DNA of 64,000 nt from Aestuariibius insulae (GCF_040783535.2 NZ_JBFONW020000001.1:558001-622000), one strand, 5' to 3'. Positions 17,167 to 25,663 are shown, counted from the stretch's first letter. Numbers and translations: made by a program. Notes: a model not told the origin generated them from the sequence alone.

Positions 17167-18132
17167 TCAAACGAGCAGCGCACCGGCGAAAAAGAGCACG
17201 GGGATAAGACCCGCCGTCCTGTTCGATCGAAAGAGTTTAAGAAGCTTCGGATTATCGTCCGCGTCGAAGCGCACCAGTTGAAGGGCCAGATGCCACCCCA
17301 TGACCCATGCCCCGCACAGGCCGAGCACCAGGGACAGGACGGATCTCGACAGCGCGACACTCATCACCGCGGCGGTCATCAGCACGACGGCCATCACAAG
17401 AAACCGTCTGAGCCAGGCCGGGGTCTTCTCTCCGAAAAGGCGGGCGGTGGATTTCACTCCGATCAGCGCGTCATCTTCCGAATCCTGATGTGCGTAGATC
17501 GTGTCATAGAACAGCGTCCACATGATCCCGCTGAGATAAAGCGCGACGGCAGGCCAGTTCAGCGTGCCCGCATGCGCCGTCCAGGCCAGCAGCGCGCCCC
17601 AGTTGAACGCCAGACCCAGAAAGACCTGAGGCCACCAGGTGAACCGCTTCGCAAAAGGATAGATCGCGACGGGCAGGATCGCGGCAAAGCCAAGCAGGAT
17701 CGCGGTGCTATTGAAGGTCAGCAGGATGAGAAGCGCCAGAAACGACTGCACCAGCATCCAGCCAAGCGCCATCCGAACGCCGATCTGCCCTGAGGGGATC
17801 GGTCGCGAGCGGGTCCGTTCGACCTGTCCGTCGATGTCCCTATCCGTGATGTCGTTCCAGGTGCATCCGGCACCCCGCATCAGGAAGGCTCCGACCGCGC
17901 ATCCCGCCGCGATCCACAGATCGCCCCACCCCGGCCGGCCCGTCGCCATCATCGCCAGCAACAGGCCCCACCAGCAGGGCAGCAGCAAAAGCCATGTTCC
18001 GATGGGCCGGTCTGCCCGGCTTAGCCGCAGGAACGGGCGCGCCCGAGGCGGCGCATATCGGTCGACCCAGTTGTCGGGCACCGCATCGAAAACCGCGTCG
18101 CTCGTCTCTGGCCTCTGCCCCGTCCCGGTCAT
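17167..18132 (-). CDS. ubiA: 4-hydroxybenzoate polyprenyltransferase
   Basis: 321 residues with eight or nine membrane segments and the two aspartate-rich motifs of UbiA prenyltransferases: NDITDRDIDG near residue 95 and YDTIYAHQDSEDD near 225. It attaches the polyprenyl tail to 4-hydroxybenzoate in ubiquinone synthesis. The ATG at 18132 gives MTGTG; an open frame continues upstream into the antisense of rsmE but is not coding. The start lies 12 nt from the divergent rsmE start, so the promoters of the two genes must overlap each other's coding starts. Confidence 0.93.
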   Translation of the reverse strand: MTGTGQRPETSDAVFDAVPDNWVDRYAPPRARPFLRLSRADRPIGTWLLLLPCWWGLLLAMMATGRPGWGDLWIAAGCAVGAFLMRGAGCTWNDITDRDIDGQVERTRSRPIPSGQIGVRMALGWMLVQSFLALLILLTFNSTAILLGFAAILPVAIYPFAKRFTWWPQVFLGLAFNWGALLAWTAHAGTLNWPAVALYLSGIMWTLFYDTIYAHQDSEDDALIGVKSTARLFGEKTPAWLRRFLVMAVVLMTAAVMSVALSRSVLSLVLGLCGAWVMGWHLALQLVRFDADDNPKLLKLFRSNRTAGLIPVLFFAGALLV

Positions 18133-18144
18133 AGAAGATCTCTC

Positions 18145-18864
18145 ATGGTATCCGTCGTCCGCCTCTATGTAGATCACCCACTGGCCGAGGGACACCTCGT
18201 CCCGTTGGAGCGTGACCAGGCGCATTATCTCGTGAATGTGATGCGGCTCTCTGCAGGCGCGACCGTCGCAGTCTTCAACGGCGCGGACGGAGAATGGAGC
18301 GCAGAGCTGACCGACATCTCCAAACGCGCCGCCAGCTTGCGCGTTATGGCTCAGACCCGCCCCCTCAGACCCCCGCCAGATCTTTGGCTCCTCTTCGCTC
18401 CGATAAAAAAGGCGCGGACCGACTTCATCGTCGAAAAGGCGACCGAACTTGGCGCGGCGCGGATCCTCCCCGTCCAGACCGATCACACCAATTCCGAGCG
18501 GATCCGTCAGGACCGCCTCCAGACCCACGCGATCGAGGCGGCCGAGCAATGCGGCGGCACCTACGTGCCCGAGGTTGAGGGCCTGCAAAAGCTCTCCGCC
18601 CTCCTTGACCGCTGGCCAGAGGAGCGCCAGCTGCTCTTCTGCGACGAAGCCCTCGCCGAGGATGACGGCTCGTCCGGCTTCGCCAAAACCCCCGGCCCCT
18701 GCGCCATTCTGATCGGCCCCGAAGGCGGCTTCTCCGCAGCCGAACGCACACGCCTCGCACGTCTTGGCACCGCAATCCGCCTCGGCCCCCGCATCCTGCG
18801 GGCCGACACCGCTGCTGTCGCGGCGCTCACCCTCTGGCAGGCCGCGGCTGGAGACTGGTCATGA
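18145..18864 (+). CDS. rsmE: 16S rRNA (uracil1498-N3)-methyltransferase
   Basis: 239 residues with the N-terminal PUA-like part (RDQAHYLVNVMRL) and the C-terminal SPOUT knot, seen from LIGPEGGFS near residue 190 and LGPRILRADTAA near 211. It methylates U1498 of 16S rRNA with SAM. It diverges from ubiA with 12 nt between start codons and overlaps the next gene by an ATGA. Confidence 0.93.
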   Translation: MVSVVRLYVDHPLAEGHLVPLERDQAHYLVNVMRLSAGATVAVFNGADGEWSAELTDISKRAASLRVMAQTRPLRPPPDLWLLFAPIKKARTDFIVEKATELGAARILPVQTDHTNSERIRQDRLQTHAIEAAEQCGGTYVPEVEGLQKLSALLDRWPEERQLLFCDEALAEDDGSSGFAKTPGPCAILIGPEGGFSAAERTRLARLGTAIRLGPRILRADTAAVAALTLWQAAAGDWS

Positions 18865-19376
18865 CCCCGATCCGCCCCGAGCTTCAGGCCACCATCGTCA
18901 AATGGCGTGAGCCCATCGCGCTCACAGTCGCCTGCCTCCTTGGCCTCTGGATCGCCACACGGTCAGGCACCGCCATTACCATCGTCGGCCTTGCGCTGAT
19001 CGTCACTGCCGCAGCGCTCCTGATCCCGGCCATCCGCCGCGTCCGTCTTGCCTCCGACGAAGACGGCGCGGGCGTGGTCGAGATCAACGAACGCCAGCTC
19101 GCTTATCTCTCAGCCGACGGGGGCGGCCTGCTCTCCATGGATCTTCTGACCGAAGTACGCCTGGCCCAAGGCAGATGGCACCTGACCGACAGCGAAGGCA
19201 ATCGGCTCGACATCCCGACCGACACCCGCAACGCGCATGATTTGCTCGAAGAGATCCTGCTTCTGCCCGGCCTCGACGCTGCCCGCACCGTCCGGGCCCT
19301 CCGCTCGCACGAAGATGTGATCCTCTGGCAGTCCGATCGCACCGCTCGCCCCAGCCTCTCCGCACCTCCGCATTGA
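18861..19376 (+). CDS. Conserved hypothetical protein with two membrane helices
   Basis: 171 residues. Two hydrophobic segments (about 16-34 and 37-57) are followed by a soluble C-terminal domain of about 110 residues with no motif I recognise. It overlaps rsmE by 4 nt and lies 60 nt before the glutamate-cysteine ligase gene, an arrangement common in Rhodobacteraceae. The topology suggests a protein with its C-terminal domain in the cytoplasm. Function unknown. Confidence 0.75.
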   Translation: MTPIRPELQATIVKWREPIALTVACLLGLWIATRSGTAITIVGLALIVTAAALLIPAIRRVRLASDEDGAGVVEINERQLAYLSADGGGLLSMDLLTEVRLAQGRWHLTDSEGNRLDIPTDTRNAHDLLEEILLLPGLDAARTVRALRSHEDVILWQSDRTARPSLSAPPH

Positions 19377-19436
19377 CAGCCCGGGGCCAACGGGTCACCT
19401 CTTGCCATCTCGAAACACGGCTCCGGAGCAGCGCCC

Positions 19437-20807
19437 ATGTCCATTCCTCAATCCGGCGGCGGCCCGATCGAACGACACGAGCAGCTCGCCGAATACCTCG
19501 CATCGGGCTGCAAGCCCAAGGACCAGTGGCGCATCGGGACCGAGCATGAGAAGTTCGGTTACTGCAAGGACAGCCTCATGCCGCTGCCCTATGATGGCCC
19601 CCGCTCGATCAAGGCGATGCTCGAGGGGTTGCGCGACAGCTTTGGCTGGAGCGCTGTCGAAGAGGCCGGCAACATCATCGGGCTCGAAAAGGACGGCGCC
19701 AATGTCTCGCTCGAACCGGGCGGCCAGCTCGAGCTTTCCGGCGCCCCGCTCGAGACGATCCACGAAACCTGCGACGAGGTGAACACCCACCTACGCGAGG
19801 TCCAGACCGTCGCCGACGGCATCGGGGCGCGCTTCATCGGCCTCGGCGCCGCGCCGCACTGGACGCACGAGCAGATGCCGGTGATGCCCAAGGGCCGCTA
19901 CAAGCTGATGACCGACTATATGGGCCGCGTCGGCACCCACGGCACGCAGATGATGTATCGCACTTGCACGGTTCAGGTGAACCTCGACTTCGAATCCGAG
20001 GCGGACATGGTGCAAAAGCTGCGCGTGGCCCTTGCCCTGCAGCCTGTTGCCACTGCCCTCTTCGCCAACTCCCCCTTCTTCGAGGGCAAGCCAAACGGCC
20101 ATAAAAGCTGGCGCTCCCGCATTTGGCGCGATCTCGACGCGGACCGGACAGGAACGCTCCCCTTCGTCTTCGAGGACGGGTTCGGCTTCGAGGCTTGGGC
20201 GGAGTACGCGCTCGATGTGCCGATGTATTTCGTCTACCGCGACGGCGAATATATCGACGCGCTGGGCCAGTCCTTCCGCGATTTTTTGAACGGCGAACTG
20301 CCCGCCCTGCCGGGGGAAACGCCGACCCTCAGCGACTGGGCCGACCATCTGACCACGCTCTTCCCCGAAGCCCGGATCAAGAACTATATGGAGATGCGCG
20401 GCGCCGATGGCGGCCCTTGGCGCCGCCTCTGCGCTTTGCCCGCGCTTTGGGTCGGCCTGTGCTACGATCAATCCGCGCTCGATGCCGCCTGGGATCTGGC
20501 GAAGGGCTGGTCCACCGAGACCCGAGAGGCGCTCCGCATCGCCGCCTCCGTCGACGGCCTGCAGGCGCAGGTTGAGGGCGTCCGGATGCACGATTTGGCG
20601 CTAGAGGTTGTCACGATCGCCGAGGCAGGCTTGAAAGCCCGCGCCAGACCTGGGGCAGGGGGCCTCGTCCCGGACGAGACCCACTTCCTCAATGCGCTCA
20701 AAGAGAGCATCGAAACCGGTCAGGTCCCCGCCGACGAACTTCTGGCAAAGTACCGCGGGGACTGGAGCGAAAACGTCCGCCCCGTCTTTGCGGAATATAG
20801 CTACTGA
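19437..20807 (+). CDS. gshA: Glutamate-cysteine ligase
   Basis: 456 residues, the alphaproteobacterial/plant type of gamma-glutamylcysteine synthetase (GCS2 family). Typical stretches include WRIGTEHEKFGY near residue 30, LEPGGQLELSG near 95 and MMYRTCTVQVNLDF near 180. It joins glutamate and cysteine with ATP, the first step of glutathione synthesis. GGAG lies upstream of the ATG. The protein is cytoplasmic. It converges with a small membrane protein gene, with 15 nt between the stop codons. Confidence 0.93.
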   Translation: MSIPQSGGGPIERHEQLAEYLASGCKPKDQWRIGTEHEKFGYCKDSLMPLPYDGPRSIKAMLEGLRDSFGWSAVEEAGNIIGLEKDGANVSLEPGGQLELSGAPLETIHETCDEVNTHLREVQTVADGIGARFIGLGAAPHWTHEQMPVMPKGRYKLMTDYMGRVGTHGTQMMYRTCTVQVNLDFESEADMVQKLRVALALQPVATALFANSPFFEGKPNGHKSWRSRIWRDLDADRTGTLPFVFEDGFGFEAWAEYALDVPMYFVYRDGEYIDALGQSFRDFLNGELPALPGETPTLSDWADHLTTLFPEARIKNYMEMRGADGGPWRRLCALPALWVGLCYDQSALDAAWDLAKGWSTETREALRIAASVDGLQAQVEGVRMHDLALEVVTIAEAGLKARARPGAGGLVPDETHFLNALKESIETGQVPADELLAKYRGDWSENVRPVFAEYSY

Positions 20808-20822
20808 CGGGGGCTGGACCGC

Positions 20823-21128
20823 TCAATCATGGGCAAGAATGATCTTCAATCGGTAAAGGGCCAAACCATACCCAAGACCTATCCCGACAAAAGCCACGCC
20901 CAGAGCTAGAGTGAGACCGACGGGTCCACCGACAGGCACAAGCACTCCGAGCAGCATAAGCGCTCCTATCCCTACGACGAGATAAGACACGCTTGCCGAA
21001 AATGCCGCCAAAGGTCTCAGTCCGGGCTTGCACCCCTCCATTCGGCATCCCGTCAGATAGAGCGAGATCGCCAGGATGAAGAGAACGCTACCGGATACTG
21101 CGAGATACATCATCATAGTCGTGGTCAT
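20823..21128 (-). CDS. Small membrane protein, probably in a GbsR-type regulator's operon
   Basis: 101 residues with three hydrophobic segments (about 7-26, 38-60 and 66-92) and a short cysteine-containing loop (CRMEGC, residues 28-33). AAAGGA lies 8 nt before the ATG. It follows the next membrane protein gene after 12 nt on the same strand. Base composition is visibly less GC-rich than in the flanking housekeeping genes, which may mean acquisition from elsewhere. No family recognised. Confidence 0.65.
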   Translation of the reverse strand: MTTTMMMYLAVSGSVLFILAISLYLTGCRMEGCKPGLRPLAAFSASVSYLVVGIGALMLLGVLVPVGGPVGLTLALGVAFVGIGLGYGLALYRLKIILAHD

Positions 21129-21140
21129 AGAGTATATCCT

Positions 21141-21551
21141 TTATTTTGGTTGAGATTGTGGGCGCTCAGTCGTCCGATAGAAAACGGCAAATAAAGCTCC
21201 CCAGATGAAGGCGAAGATCGTTCCGAAGCTCAGATAGAGATCGACGTCTTCCCCACTGAGAAAAATGGAGGCGCAGAAGACCGCGTTGGCAAAAACGGCG
21301 ACAAGTCCAATACCAAGCCAGTGTCGCAGCCCGAGCAAAAGCGCGCAGAGAAATAGTGGCGTGCCAAGAATGAGGTAGGGAACGACGCCAAGATAGACTG
21401 CAACGATCGAGATCAAAGCCACTGCGACAAAAGCCGGATACAAATCGATGCCCAGGACAGCGGCGGTCGGAGCTAGAGGGGCGGCAACCAGCGCAAAGAA
21501 GAACGCTGCCGGATCGATCTTTCGATCATGAAAGGTCAGTCTTTGCCACAT
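21141..21551 (-). CDS. Membrane protein preceded by a GbsR-type palindrome
   Basis: 136 residues with about four to five hydrophobic segments. I place the start at the ATG at 21551, with GGAAAGA upstream; an in-frame TTG 5 codons earlier is less likely. The promoter region carries a palindrome (21569-21586) that also occurs before the regulator gene upstream. Like its downstream neighbour it is poorer in GC than the surroundings. No family recognised; it could be a small carrier or an envelope stress protein. Confidence 0.65.
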   Translation of the reverse strand: MWQRLTFHDRKIDPAAFFFALVAAPLAPTAAVLGIDLYPAFVAVALISIVAVYLGVVPYLILGTPLFLCALLLGLRHWLGIGLVAVFANAVFCASIFLSGEDVDLYLSFGTIFAFIWGALFAVFYRTTERPQSQPK

Positions 21552-21568
21552 TTCCAGTCTTTCCAAAA

Positions 21569-21586
21569 TTTCTGTAATTAAAGAAA
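21569..21586. promoter_or_regulatory. Palindrome copy 2, candidate operator for the GbsR/MarR-type regulator
   Basis: TTTCTGT and AAAGAAA flank AATT; one base in each arm breaks the symmetry. With the flanking bases the copy shares a block of about 29 bp with the one at 22139-22156 (both read TTTCCAAA before and ATA after the core). It ends 18 nt upstream of the membrane protein start at 21551, placing it across or just after a promoter. Confidence 0.55.
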
Positions 21587-21601
21587 TACATTGTTAAATA
21601 A

Positions 21602-22123
21602 CTACTTAGGCAGTAGACGAGCAATCCGCCCTCCCAAGTTAAGGGCGGCCATCTGAACACGCCTCGGCAGCTTCGAGACGTCCTGATACCATCCGTCGAA
21701 CAGCTCCATCGTCTGCAGCGTCTCGTCGATCCGTTCCTTCACGTCCTGCGGCGTCGCATCCTGTTCTGCCTCTTCCCGCACCCGCTGAAGCGCCGCGAGG
21801 GTGGGCGCAAATTCCCGCGCCCGCCGCTCCTCGATCACCCGCGTGACCAGCTCGAACATATCCCGCACCGAATGGAAGCGATCACGCCGCTCCCCGATCT
21901 CCCGTTTGCCCTCGACAAGGTTCCAACCTTGCAATTCCTTGAGCCCCGTGGACACATTGGACCGAGCCAGGGACAGAACTTCGCTGATCTCTTCAGCCGT
22001 CAGCGGCTCCGGCGCGATATGCAGCAGCGCATGGATCTGTGCCACCGACCGATTGGTGCCCCATTTTGCACCCATCTCCCCCCAGTGAAGGATGAAGTCT
22101 TTCATCGCCGGCGTAAGATGCAT
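21602..22123 (-). CDS. GbsR/MarR-family transcriptional regulator
   Basis: 173 residues. A winged helix-turn-helix lies at about residues 25-90 (LTAEEISEVLSLARSNVSTG is the recognition part), followed by helical dimerisation segments, as in GbsR-type regulators, which in other bacteria respond to choline or other small molecules. The ATG at 22123 is preferred to a TTG two codons upstream. A palindrome directly upstream (22139-22156) and its near copy before the following membrane gene suggest that it represses itself and the two membrane proteins. Confidence 0.82.
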   Translation of the reverse strand: MHLTPAMKDFILHWGEMGAKWGTNRSVAQIHALLHIAPEPLTAEEISEVLSLARSNVSTGLKELQGWNLVEGKREIGERRDRFHSVRDMFELVTRVIEERRAREFAPTLAALQRVREEAEQDATPQDVKERIDETLQTMELFDGWYQDVSKLPRRVQMAALNLGGRIARLLPK

Positions 22124-22138
22124 CTTCAATTTCCAAAG

Positions 22139-22156
22139 TTTCTGTTAATACAGAAA
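22139..22156. promoter_or_regulatory. Palindrome copy 1, candidate autoregulatory operator
   Basis: Perfect 7-bp arms TTTCTGT (22139-22145) and ACAGAAA (22150-22156) around TAAT, 16 nt upstream of the regulator start codon. On the minus strand a TTGCCT lies at a distance that would put the palindrome over the -10 region. See also the copy at 21569-21586. Confidence 0.6.
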
Positions 22157-22183
22157 TAATCGAATGCGCCGGAAAGGCAAGCG

Positions 22184-22798
22184 CTATCCGCTCTTCGCTT
22201 TCCCGATCTTGGGTTCTGTCCCCACGCGAAGCCGGGAGATGTTGGCCGAATGCCGAATATAGACCAGCACACAAAGCGCCATCAGCAGGACCACCCCGGC
22301 GCCGTATCCCAGAATGATCGCCCAGACCGGTGCAAGCCCAGCGGCCAGCAACGCTCCCATTGATGACCAGCGAAAGATCGCAACCACCGCAATCCATGTC
22401 ACGCTCACCGCGATCCCGACCGGCCAAGACAGCGCATAGATAACGCCGATGAACGTCGCGACGCCCTTGCCGCCCTTGAACCGTAGCCAGACCGGAAAGC
22501 AATGGCCCAGAAAAGCCGCCAGCCCGGCCACTTGCGCGGCCGCCTCTCCCATCGCGGCCTTGGCGATCAGAACCGCCACTGCCCCCTTTAGCGCATCCAG
22601 AACGAGCGTTGCCGCCGCCGCTGACTTGTTGCCGGTCCTCAGAACGTTCGTCGCCCCGATATTGCCCGACCCGATCTGGCGCACATCGCCCAGCCCGAAC
22701 ATCCGCGCCACCAATAACCCGAACGGGATCGACCCCAGAAGGTAGGCGGCCAGCGCCACGATCCCCAGAAGGTAGGTCTGTTCAGGGATATCAGGCAT
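22184..22798 (-). CDS. plsY: Glycerol-3-phosphate acyltransferase
   Basis: 204 residues, polytopic, with the PlsY acyl-phosphate/glycerol-phosphate motifs GSGNIGATNVLRTG near residue 42 and FKGGKGVAT near 108. PlsY transfers the acyl group from acyl phosphate to glycerol-3-phosphate, the first step of phospholipid synthesis. It overlaps the 3' end of the pyrC-like gene by 8 nt, so it is the last gene of the pyrimidine-gene transcript. Confidence 0.94.
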   Translation of the reverse strand: MPDIPEQTYLLGIVALAAYLLGSIPFGLLVARMFGLGDVRQIGSGNIGATNVLRTGNKSAAAATLVLDALKGAVAVLIAKAAMGEAAAQVAGLAAFLGHCFPVWLRFKGGKGVATFIGVIYALSWPVGIAVSVTWIAVVAIFRWSSMGALLAAGLAPVWAIILGYGAGVVLLMALCVLVYIRHSANISRLRVGTEPKIGKAKSG

Positions 22799-24077
22799 CG
22801 CTCATCTCCTCCGGAAACACCCGCCGTCCCGCGACCCAGGTGCCCAGCACCCGGCCCTCCATCCGCTGACCATCGAACGGCGTGTTCTTCGATTTCGACC
22901 GCAGCGTGAACCGGTCCATCACAAACGGCGCGTCCGGATCGAAAAGCACCAGATCCGCGGGAGCGCCCTTGGCCAGCCGCCCACCCTCCAGGCCCAGCCG
23001 CTGGGCGGGGTTCAGCGACAGCGCGCGCCAGAGCGTCGGCAGATCCAGATGCCCGCCATGAACCAGCCGCATCGCCGCGGGCAGAAGGGTCTCCAGACTC
23101 ACCGCCCCGCTCGCCGCTTCCTCGAAGGGCAGGCGTTTGCTCTCCTCGTCCTGCGGCGTGTGCATCGAACAGATGATATCGATCAGCCCACTTGCCACGG
23201 CTTCAATGATCGCGAGCCGATCTTCCTCGGATCTCAGAGGCGGCTTGATCTTGAAAAAGGTCCGGTACGCCCCGACATCCAGCTCGTTCAGCGTCAGATG
23301 ATGGATCGACGCGCCCGCCGTGATGTCCAGCCCATTTCGCTTGGCCCGCTCCAGCGCGGGAAGGGCGCGCGCTGTCGTGATCTGATCGGCATGATAGCGC
23401 GCCCCCGTCATCTCGATCAGCGCGATGTCCCGGTCCAGTGCCATCCGCTCGGCCATCGGCGACACTCCCGGCAGCCCGCGGAGCGAGGCGAACTTCCCGC
23501 TCGTTGCGGCAGCCCCCGCACTCAGCCCCGGATCCTGCACATGTCCGATCACCAGCGCCCCCAGCGCGCCTGAATAGCGCAGCGCCCGGCTCGCCACCTT
23601 GGTATCCGCGATAACCCGGTCGCAATCGGTAAAGGCCGCCGCTCCCGCATCGCGCAGAAACCCGATCTCGGTCATCTCCCGCCCGGCCCGCGCCTTGGTG
23701 AGCGCGGCCATTGGCACGACCCGCACGACGCTGTCCTCCGCGGCACGGCGCGAGACGAATTCCAGCACTTCGGGCGTATCGATCGCGGGCGTCGTGTCCG
23801 GGCGCGTCACGATCGTGGTCACACCGCCTGCCGCCGCCGCGCGCCCGGCACTGGCAAAGCTTTCCTTGTGGCGTTCCCCGGGTTCGGAGACCTTCACGCC
23901 AACATCCACGATCCCCGGCGCCAGGCATTTTCCGCTGCAATCCAGAACCGGCCCGTCTCCGCTCCAGTCGCCGTCCACGATCTCCGAAATCCGGCCAGCC
24001 TCGAGCGCGACGGCGCCAAAGATCTCGCGCCCGGCCTCCGGATCGATCAATCGCGCGTTCGCCAGAACCGTTCTCAT
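22791..24077 (-). CDS. Dihydroorotase homologue lacking catalytic residues (PyrC'-type partner of aspartate transcarbamoylase)
   Basis: 428 residues of class I dihydroorotase fold, with good matches such as HHLTLNELD, KPPLRSEEDR and FEEAASGAVSLET. The metal-binding His-x-His near the N terminus is replaced by G60 and K62 (IVDVGVKVSEPG), and the catalytic aspartate of the usual DHAPH motif is replaced by M305 (CSMHTPQ). Such inactive homologues (PyrC') are known in Pseudomonas to assemble with PyrB. The pyrB gene lies just upstream, with one small gene between, which fits. A working dihydroorotase should be encoded elsewhere in the genome. Confidence 0.85.
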   Translation of the reverse strand: MRTVLANARLIDPEAGREIFGAVALEAGRISEIVDGDWSGDGPVLDCSGKCLAPGIVDVGVKVSEPGERHKESFASAGRAAAAGGVTTIVTRPDTTPAIDTPEVLEFVSRRAAEDSVVRVVPMAALTKARAGREMTEIGFLRDAGAAAFTDCDRVIADTKVASRALRYSGALGALVIGHVQDPGLSAGAAATSGKFASLRGLPGVSPMAERMALDRDIALIEMTGARYHADQITTARALPALERAKRNGLDITAGASIHHLTLNELDVGAYRTFFKIKPPLRSEEDRLAIIEAVASGLIDIICSMHTPQDEESKRLPFEEAASGAVSLETLLPAAMRLVHGGHLDLPTLWRALSLNPAQRLGLEGGRLAKGAPADLVLFDPDAPFVMDRFTLRSKSKNTPFDGQRMEGRVLGTWVAGRRVFPEEMSDA

Positions 24078-24090
24078 GGGCGGCGCTGAC

Positions 24091-24636
24091 TCATACGGCC
24101 ACCCAGATCATCAGCGCCACCAGCACGAACAGCACAAGAAGTGCAATCGTCGCCACGCGCCCGCTCATCTTGGCTTCCGACGGTGGAGCCTCCGCCGTCC
24201 CGCTGATCTGTCCCTCCGCAGAGGCCGACCGCAGCGGCTCGGAGACAAAAGAGCCACCCGGCCCTGAATACCGCGCGATGAATGTCAGCTCCGGCCCCGG
24301 AAGCAGCGTCTGCGCCGTGCCCTCGAAGGCGCTCGCATGGATCAGAACGACATGCCCAGACAAGGCCGCGAGCCGTGCCCGGTCCGCCTCGATCGCGTCG
24401 GGATCCATGCCGCTGCCTTCAATGAGATACCCTGGCAGCCCGACCCCCGTCAGATCCTCCACCCGGATCACGTCGACCCCCGCCGGATCCAGCGCCTCTG
24501 CGCCGAGCGCCTCTTTCAGTGGCCAGCGATCTTGCCCCGCCTCGACAAAAGCCGGAACCTGCTCGGGCGGCAGGTTCAACGCGAAGACATGAACGCTGTC
24601 GTGAATATGGGCCGATATCGTCAGATCTTCGATCAT
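24091..24636 (-). CDS. Conserved hypothetical protein with C-terminal membrane anchor, between pyrB and the pyrC homologue
   Basis: 181 residues. The soluble N-terminal part (about 1-130) has no family I recognise; the C-terminal 20 residues form a membrane helix after a polar linker. It overlaps pyrB by 4 nt and ends 13 nt before the dihydroorotase-like gene, so it is part of the pyrimidine operon. A membrane-tethered adaptor for the transcarbamoylase complex is conceivable, but no direct sign of it is visible. Confidence 0.7.
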   Translation of the reverse strand: MIEDLTISAHIHDSVHVFALNLPPEQVPAFVEAGQDRWPLKEALGAEALDPAGVDVIRVEDLTGVGLPGYLIEGSGMDPDAIEADRARLAALSGHVVLIHASAFEGTAQTLLPGPELTFIARYSGPGGSFVSEPLRSASAEGQISGTAEAPPSEAKMSGRVATIALLVLFVLVALMIWVAV

Positions 24637-25583
24637 ATCGCCACCTCTCTCGGTCCTGCGCGGCGCACGCGCATCAGAAGATCCATCGCCGCCATCCGCA
24701 ATGCTACGCCCATCTCGACTTGCTCCTGAATAACCGACCGGTTGATGTCGTCCGCGATTGTCCCGTCGATCTCGACGCCGCGGTTCATCGGCCCGGGATG
24801 CATCACGATCGCGTCGTCCTTGGCATGGGACAGCTTCTCGGCATCCAGACCGTAGCGGTGATAGAACTCCCGCTCCGACGGGATGAACCCGCCATCCATC
24901 CGTTCTTTCTGCAACCGCAGCATCATCACCACATCGACCCCGGCAAGCCCCTCGCGCATGTCATCGAAGACCTCGACCCCGAATTCCCCGATCCCCGCGG
25001 GCATCAGCGTCGGCGGTCCGATCAGCCGCACGCGATTCTCCATCTTGCCGAGCAGCATGATATTCGACCGGGCCACCCGGCTATGGGCGATGTCCCCGCA
25101 GATCGCGATCGACAGCCGGTGCAACCGCCCGCGCGCCCGCCGTATCGTCAGAGCGTCCAGCAGCGCCTGCGTCGGATGCTCATGACGGCCATCGCCTGCG
25201 TTCAAAACCGCGCAATTCACCTTCTCGGCCAGCAGATCGACCGCGCCGGACTGAGGATGCCGGACCACCAGAATATCAGGATGCATCGCATTCAGCGTCA
25301 ACGCCGTATCAATCAGCGTCTCGCCCTTCTTGACCGAAGAGGCCTGCATCGCCATCGACATCACATCCGCGCCCAGCCGCTTGCCCGCCAGCTCGAAACT
25401 GGCCTGCGTGCGGGTAGAGGCCTCGAAGAACATGTTGACCTGCGTCAGCCCCGCCAGCGCATCGCTGTGCTTCGTGCCGGACCGATTGAGCCCGACATAG
25501 TCCTCGGCAAGATCCAGAACGTCGGTGATCTCGTCCGGGGCAAGGTGTTCGATGCCCAAAAGATGTCGTGCGCGAAATCCCAT
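24633..25583 (-). CDS. pyrB: Aspartate carbamoyltransferase catalytic subunit
   Basis: 316 residues with the carbamoyl-phosphate motif STRTQ near residue 55 and downstream HPTQALLD and the aspartate-binding region with LRLQKERMDGGF. It condenses carbamoyl phosphate and aspartate in pyrimidine synthesis. No pyrI regulatory gene accompanies it; a pyrC homologue lacking active-site residues follows, as in organisms where the two proteins form one complex. The region upstream to the divergent uracil-DNA glycosylase is 80 nt. Confidence 0.95.
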   Translation of the reverse strand: MGFRARHLLGIEHLAPDEITDVLDLAEDYVGLNRSGTKHSDALAGLTQVNMFFEASTRTQASFELAGKRLGADVMSMAMQASSVKKGETLIDTALTLNAMHPDILVVRHPQSGAVDLLAEKVNCAVLNAGDGRHEHPTQALLDALTIRRARGRLHRLSIAICGDIAHSRVARSNIMLLGKMENRVRLIGPPTLMPAGIGEFGVEVFDDMREGLAGVDVVMMLRLQKERMDGGFIPSEREFYHRYGLDAEKLSHAKDDAIVMHPGPMNRGVEIDGTIADDINRSVIQEQVEMGVALRMAAMDLLMRVRRAGPREVAI

Positions 25584-25663
25584 CCCGGCCTCTTATACGC
25601 AGCCCGTCCCGCGCGGCAATCGTTCCCGTTGCCCTTCGGCCCGCGCGGGCATAGCGTCCGCCC

